DNA from: Escarpia spicata
Taxonomy: Eukaryota > Annelida > Polychaeta > Sabellida > Siboglinidae
Direction: 5' to 3'
Assembly (NCBI GenBank): GCA_963995525.1
Contig: OZ023211.1
Location: forward strand, 57,246,032 to 57,310,031
DNA: 64,000 bases
Shown here piece after piece: positions 36,313 through 64,000 of this stretch; the stretch's first letter is position 1; each line of letters begins with the position of its first letter. Made by a program: the position numbers and the translations under genes. Under the pieces are notes generated by a model. It saw only the letters and a program-made list of their open reading frames with translations. It was not told the origin of the DNA and made no database searches.

Positions 36313-36933
36313 TGTAACCCTGGTGGATATTCTAGTACTATATATATATGTTAATTCACCAGAGGCCACTAGGGGTTAGAGGCCACACCCTGCTAGTTGA
36401 GCTAAACCGGTCAGCTATTGTATCAGGGCAGTTTGCCCTGGGCCATTGACAGAGATACACCCACACTGGTAGAGTCTCTGGGCCCAGTAGTTCGTTTATA
36501 CCTACGGTCTGGTAAGTTAGTCTTGTTATGTGTATGCGTTATTGGTAGTGGGGTTTTAATCATTGCATTGTATTAGATTATTATTATATGATACATTAGA
36601 ATAATACGTAACGTTAAATTTATTATTAATCGTGTTATGTTTCCAATTTAGACGGGGATTATAAGGGCGTGGCGGTTATATATACTGGGTAGTTCAGTAT
36701 TGTCATATAACTAATGCAACTGCATAGGCAGATGCTAGGTAATGTAGTGATACGAAGTACTATCTCGAATTCACTTGTGTGTATTGCTATGTCTCTTATT
36801 GTTGAACTATCCAGTTGTAACATTATGTGATTATGTGTTACAGAACGTTGAGTATCCCTCTGGGAGCTGAAACATTGACAATTCAATAAACTCTGTCGTG
36901 CCCAAACAAGCACAGTCGTCTGACTTGTTTACA
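36313..36933 (+). repeat. Left LTR
   Basis: TGTAACCCTGGTGG...TTGTTTACA, 621 bp. Contains TATATATA tracts, a possible TATA box (GTTATATATACTGG, near 36676) and AATAAA near 36886, in the + orientation. Confidence 0.95.
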
Positions 36934-36935
36934 AG

Positions 36936-36953
36936 TGGTACCAGAAGTGGGGT
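36936..36953 (+). promoter_or_regulatory. Primer binding site, tRNA-Leu-like
   Basis: TGGTACCAGAAGTGGGG starts two bases after the LTR. Its complement CCACTTCTGGTACCA fits the 3' end of a tRNA-Leu(UAA) whose acceptor stem begins ACCAGAA. It sets the element's + orientation. Confidence 0.75.
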
Positions 36954-36988
36954 CCGACAGAGTAAGCTCCCAGGGGAGTCGAGAAAGC

Positions 36989-37726
36989 ATGGCGTCGGCA
37001 GACGAGAAGTTAGAGCGACTAGAGGAAATGGTGGAAACGCTCAAGCGAAACCAACAATCCATCAACGTCACGGTTACCGCCCCTACGACCCGAAAATTAA
37101 AGACGTTCGAGGGTCGTTCGTGTGATCTACACGACTGGATGGAAGATGCCCGCAACTGTTTGTCTTCCATCTCATCGGTCGAGCGGTTACATTTCCTGAT
37201 CGCACACCTGGATGGACCTGCCCGGGAAGAAGTCAGGTATGCACCAGAGGAGGAGAAAGACTCAGTCGATAAACTATTTGCTTTACTTGTGTCCACTTTT
37301 GGGGAAACCCGGAGTAATGCGCAGTTAAAGAAAGAGTTGTATGATAGAGGTCAAGGAAATAGAGAAAGCGTTAGGGATTTTTCCCGGGCACTTCTAGAAA
37401 TCTCCGAAGGCTTATCAGACAAATCACAGAGTAAGAATGAAACTTTGATAGAGGTATTCTGCGAGAATCTGGTTGATCCACAAATCAAACGGGAAATGAA
37501 AAAATCGGTCCGCAACCAGCCTACGATTTCATTTAGTGCTCTGAGGTCGGAGGCGATCCGTCTCGAGGAGGACGGATTGAGCAGTATGTGTAAAAATGCA
37601 TGTATTCGGGGAATTCATGAACCTCACCACACCTCCGTCGACCCGAGTATTCTGGAACGAATTGCCACCCAGCTAGAACTACTCGCGACAACTCAGACGC
37701 AAAAAAAAAGTCTTCCGGAACGATAG
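36989..37726 (+). pseudogene. Gag, N-terminal part, truncated by the inversion
   Basis: Starts at ATG 36989 (MASADEKLERLEEMVETLKR, a short coiled coil). It continues with KLKTFEGRSCDLHDWMEDAR, HFLIAHLDGPAREEVRYAPE and ELYDRGQGNRESVRDFSRAL, the layout of a Ty3/gypsy capsid. The natural frame ends near 37700 at an A9 run. The last codons before TAG come from inverted pol sequence. The zinc knuckle that should follow lies on the opposite strand at 40.2 kb. Confidence 0.85.
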
Positions 37727-39987
37727 CGAATGCTGAAATTGAACCTGGCTAGCTCTGCCTGCCAGTGGTGTTCCGCCGCCGTTAGCTTTGCCGAAGTCTG
37801 AATATACGACAATGGGTTATTGTCGGTATATACTACAAACGGCACGCTCAACAAGTAGTCGCGGAATTTCTCAGTCACTGCCCATTTCACTGCTAACAAT
37901 TCTAATTTCATAGAGCTATAAGCCGTTCGTTTCTTCTCAGGACCCCTGAGACTACGGCTAGCATAGGCTATAACTCGGGTTTTCCCTTCCTGTTCCTGGA
38001 GTAGTAACGCTCCTAGTCCTTGGTGACTGGCGTCTGTCTCCAGAATGAATGGTTTCGTGAAATCAGCGAATCCCAAGACTGGAGCTGTAGTAAGAGCATG
38101 TTTCAGTGAATCAAATGCTTCTTGGTGTTCCTGCCTCCACACAAACAGTACCGGTTTGGCTGAATTCCACTTTCTACCTGGTTTTCTCTTCTTTCCTTTG
38201 TTGGGATCTTGATCCACCAATTCATATAGAGGTGATGCCAACTGTGAAAAGTGATGAATGTAACGTCGGTGATATCCCGCTGTTCCCAAGAAAACCTTGA
38301 GTTCTCTCGCATTTTCAGGTACTGGCCATTCCCTTACTGCGTTCACCTTCTCTGGATCCCCAGAAATCCCTTCATTAGAGATTATCTGTCCCAAATAAGA
38401 AACTGATTCCTGAAATAGGTAACATTTAGTGGGCTCAATCTTTAGACCGTGAGATGCCAGTCGTTGGAACACCAAATTCAGTCGTTCAAAGTGTTCTTCA
38501 ATGGTAGAGGAGTAGATGATTATATCATCCAAGAAAATAAGTACTTTTTCATTCATCTCTTCCCTGAATACAATGTGCATTAATCTCTGGAAGGTTGCTG
38601 GTGAATTGCAAAGCCCGTATGGCATTTTCTTGTACTCGTACAACCCCATGGGGGTGGTGAACGCTGTCTTGTGTTGATCAACCTCGTCTATCTCCACCTG
38701 ATTATAAGCCGATTTCAAATCGACAGTCGAGAAATACTTTGCTCCCGATAGGTGGTCGAAGATCTCATCCACTCGGGGAAGTGGAAACGCATCTTTTCTT
38801 GTCTTGGTATTAAGCCTGCGATAATCCACGCACATCCTAATCTTACCGTTCTTCTTTCGACAAATAACAATCGGACTCGCAAATTCCGACTGACTGGGCT
38901 TAATTATCCCTTTGTGGACTAGATCTTTAATGTGCGCTTTAACTTCCTCAAACTGAGGTGGTGGAATGCGACGATAGGCCGCCTTAACAGGGCTGTCGTC
39001 TGAAGTGTATATTCGGTGTTTAACCGTGTCCGTCAATCCCACGTCATTCTCGTCCTGGGCAAAAACTTGTTGATGGTTATGCAATAATTCCATTAGTCGA
39101 TCTTTGTCTATTGGCGGTATCTCACCTATGTGTACCTCTTCCATCCAGTTGTACTCAGGGTCAAGGGGTGACGCATCAGATATATATTTACATTGCTCGC
39201 TTCTTACCTGTCGTGTAGTAGCAGTTACCTGTCGTGGTTCCAGGGACACTCGCAAGCCGTCATCCAATTCTTCGAAATCAACGAAGTGTTCCTGATTCCG
39301 ATCGACTACATCTACCGTATATATCCTCCCGACAGGTGAATGGGAACGTAGCCACACATCTTCGGAGGTCGGGTTGAGGATAGTTACTTCGAAATGTCCG
39401 TTGATGGAACCTACTAAACAAGTTTGGAGTAGTAAACCTCCCTTCAGGGGAACATCGAATGGCTCTACCATTCCGTTACCGGTGCAATGTGGACCTGATA
39501 CTGTTACGTTACACGACGACCATGCTGGTATCTTAACTCTAGTATCACCTGCAATTTTCACTACTCTTCCATCGATATCCTGTTTCGGGTTAGTATCATG
39601 GGTCTCAATAGTATGAAGTAGTTCCCTTATCTCTGGCATGTCACCCAAAACATTCATACCCAGTATTCCAGACGTTGGTCGGGAGGGGACAAACCCTGGT
39701 GGATCTTTTTGTACCAAAATACCTTTGTTCTTAACGACCGTGCCCAACACATTTATATCGGCTGTGAAGTATCCTATATAAGGGAACTCTAGAGCATTGG
39801 CTGCTTCCAGCCGTAACCACGCTGATGCGTCCTTTAACCCATTGACTGACGTCATTAAATGTTCATTGAACCACCACTCCTGTAAAATCGTTACTTCAGA
39901 GCCCATGTCTAAAACCATATTGGTGTCTTCACCGGATATACAACACGAAATTACTGGTGTCTTACCAATGATGGCGTCAACTAACAT
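37712..39987 (-). pseudogene. Pol (protease, RT, RNase H) in inverted orientation
   Basis: One long open frame of about 760 codons. Order: protease near residue 27 (VLDMGSEVTIL, where DTG would be usual); RT with IRMCVDYRRLN, FSTVDLKSAYNQVEIDE, MPYGLCNSPATFQRLM and LIFLDDIIIYS (catalytic FLDD); RNase H with ILETDASHQGLGALL and VVYTDNNPLSYI. It stops after IRYRSGR at the inversion point, where family members normally continue to integrase. Absence of internal stops over 2.3 kb fits a young copy. It cannot be read from the element's own promoter because it is backwards. Confidence 0.9.
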
Positions 39988-40033
39988 AGAGTCTATGTTA
40001 CTACACCCGCCTGCGTGACGCTCGACAGTAGGG

Positions 40034-40273
40034 CTACTTAGTTTTCCTGATTATTACGGGGTGTTGCGCTAGAATTTGGTTGCCCCCCGTATGCCCGATT
40101 TTCGGTTTGATCTGTAGTACGGCGCATGTCCCCAGCACGTTTCCAACAATTAGTGTAAGTGTGCCCGCTTCGGCCACAATATTCACAAGAGACCGAGCCA
40201 CTGTTACGGGGCTTCGGTCTGCTAGTTCTATCGCCCCTCTCCACACCCACCGACGACTGTGGCCTCTAACCCC
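40034..40273 (-). pseudogene. Gag C-terminal zinc knuckle, inverted
   Basis: The minus frame gives SCEYCGRSGHTYTNCWK, a CX2CX4HX4C knuckle, in a basic, Pro/Arg-rich context. It ends NNQEN before a stop. The pol frame overlaps this end in a different register (-1 by my count), as in related elements. The outer 16 bases, TGTGGCCTCTAACCCC (40258-40273), are the inverse of a stretch inside the LTR (36372-36387). Confidence 0.8.
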
Positions 40274-40274
40274 A

Positions 40275-40895
40275 TGTAACCCTGGTGGATATTCTAGTAC
40301 TATATATATATGTTAATTCACCAGAGGCCACTAGGGGTTAGAGGCCACACCCTGCTAGTTGAGCTAAACCGGTCAGCTATTGTATCAGGGCAGTTTGCCC
40401 TGGGCCATTGACAGAGATACACCCACACTGGTAGAGTCTCTGGGCCCAGTAGTTCGTTTATACCTACGGTCTGGTAAGTTAGTCTTGTTATGTGTATGCG
40501 TTATTGGTAGTGGGGTTTTAATCATTGCATTGTATTAGATTATTATTATATGATACATTAGAATAATACGTAACGTTAAATTTATTATTAATCGTGTTAT
40601 GTTTCCAATTTAGACGGGGATTATAAGGGCGTGGCGGTTATATATACTGGGTAGTTCAGTATTGTCATATAACTAATGCAACTGCATAGGCAGATGCTAG
40701 GTAATGTAGTGATACGAAGTACTATCTCGAATTCACTTGTGTGTATTGCTATGTCTCTTATTGTTGAACTATCCAGTTGTAACATTATGTGATTATGTGT
40801 TACAGAACGTTGAGTATCCCTCTGGGAACTGAAACATTGACAATTCAATAAACTCTGTCGTGCCCAAACAAGCACAGTCGTCTGACTTGTTTACA
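40275..40895 (+). repeat. Right LTR
   Basis: 621 bp, one base different from the left LTR by eye. Followed by TACA, the second half of the target duplication. Confidence 0.95.
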
Positions 40896-40899
40896 TACA

Positions 40900-41781
40900 G
40901 TTCAACTATAGCGTGTTATATTTATATAATATGATGTGCTCGGAACTCTTCTGAGGGTCAGTGAGTGGCTAAGTGCTTTCGTGCAAGCTGACGTTGCAAC
41001 ACACATAACAAACTGATAACCTCCTCTGTACACAATTGCAATCGAAGATACACGTGCTCGACTTCATTGTCGATAGAGTTAAGCCAAGAAGCTAAGTTCA
41101 TCAAAACAGTACCGACTTTCCTCGTCTTGATGATGACTATGTGTACAATGTGGAGTTAGTCTCTTTCATGGCGTCACAAGCCACAATAACTGACACCACA
41201 CAGCGAATCATTAACATATACCACTCTGATGTTCTACGTGTGTAGCCGCGTGTTCTGTTAGTCTTGGTACTCGCAATCACGGGAGGCCCGCAGGCTGGTA
41301 TTCACTCAGAGAAGTAGGACATTGGAAGTTATGATTAGTATGGTTAAGGTTCCACTTCCATGTCAACGAGGAGGGAAAAAATCAAGATATGTGCGGAACG
41401 TGTGCAACTCTTCTAGCAGCTACGAAATACAATATTGGTCGAAAACTTCTGCGATGCAGTTGCAAGACGGGCTGCAGACGACATTGCAAATATATCAACG
41501 CACTTTAGGGAGGAATGTGTTACGGCCCGACAAATGAAAACATGAATACTAGTTTCGCATGAAGAAAAAAAAAAAATTATATTAGTTTTTTTATTACTAT
41601 ATAAACTTACATTTTTCTCTAATTAAAAACCTTATCTGGCGTAGCTCACTGATCACAGTTAAGACCTACAACTACCAATAAAGTGGGTAAATGTCGTAGC
41701 ATGACTGTTCTGTTATGTCACATAACACGTACAATAATTATAATATCACTGTGATATTCCATTCATTATTATTATTAATAA
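40900..41781. other. No gene; 3' flank of the receptor gene
   Basis: On the minus strand an AATAAA (41590-41595) lies about 190 bp past the receptor stop codon and is the best poly(A) signal. Frames at 41130-41540 show no known domain. Confidence 0.45.

Positions 41782-64000
<22,219 letters not shown>

Larger units (their letters stand above)
36313..40895 (+). mobile_element. Ty3/gypsy-type LTR retrotransposon with an inverted interior
   Basis: Two 621-bp LTRs (36313-36933, 40275-40895) differ at only one position I could find (GGGAGCTG/GGGAACTG), start TG and end CA, and are flanked by TACA on both sides (36309-36312, 40896-40899). That indicates a recent insertion. The primer site and forward gag follow the left LTR. 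The segment from about 37711 to 40273 then reads on the minus strand as nucleocapsid, protease, RT and RNase H. Integrase and a polypurine tract before the right LTR are not visible. The copy is therefore rearranged and non-autonomous. Confidence 0.9.

Noticed and set aside
37693..39987. Intact host gene of 764 residues
   Set aside because: Protease-RT-RNase H order and position between two LTRs show it is retrotransposon pol, inverted.

Overview
This window is animal genomic DNA from an AT-rich invertebrate genome. The evidence is GT-AG introns, a reticulon gene, EGF/ZU5/UPA/Death-domain exons, and several families of non-LTR, LTR and DNA transposons and microsatellites. The phylum cannot be fixed from this window. 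A sponge, cnidarian, lophotrochozoan or basal deuterostome would all fit. One 200-base run of N (23598-23797) is an assembly gap.

Left part (1-3.9 kb): the last three coding exons of a reticulon gene on the + strand. The 47- and 59-base exon sizes match what I recall for vertebrate RTN genes. A 39-bp minisatellite sits in one intron, and poly(A) signals lie near 3.89 kb.

Middle part (4-36 kb) is repeat dominated. It holds decayed LINE fragments (6.3-7.8, 9.6-10.0, 11.2-12.8, 14.0, 24.6-25.9, 35.5-36.3 kb). It holds a Merlin/ISXO2-type transposase relic (15.9-16.6 kb) and a MULE transposase gene that keeps phase-0 introns (18.2-19.6 kb). A 2-kb satellite-filled element bounded by inverted repeats lies at 21.2-23.1 kb, along with minisatellites and a foldback hairpin. 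A few orphan exon candidates (8.1, 12.9, 24.2, 25.9, 32.5 kb) have no recognised product.

36.3-40.9 kb: a young Ty3/gypsy-type LTR element. It has two 621-bp LTRs (one difference seen), a tRNA-Leu-like primer site and a forward partial gag. The rest of its interior (nucleocapsid, protease, RT, RNase H) lies inverted between the LTRs, and no integrase is visible.

Right part (41.8-63.8 kb) is the main find: a minus-strand receptor-like gene assembled here from about a dozen exons. Its order is EGF repeats, a membrane-proximal extracellular part, one transmembrane helix, a cytoplasmic linker, ZU5, UPA and two Death domains. The downstream half resembles UNC5/PIDD-type ZU5-UPA-Death proteins, but EGF repeats replace the Ig/TSP1 ectodomain of UNC5 and the Death domain is doubled. 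Splice phases agree at every junction from 53.9 kb down to the stop codon. They also agree between the EGF exons, but the single junction joining the two blocks is unresolved. The 5' end lies beyond the right edge. Its introns carry a hAT-type element with a nested hAT-like element, a pogo-type element, a TTAA-flanked MITE, an EN-RT LINE and several microsatellites. A 2.5-kb-period duplication at the right edge has copied one EGF exon, and the internal copy carries a stop codon.
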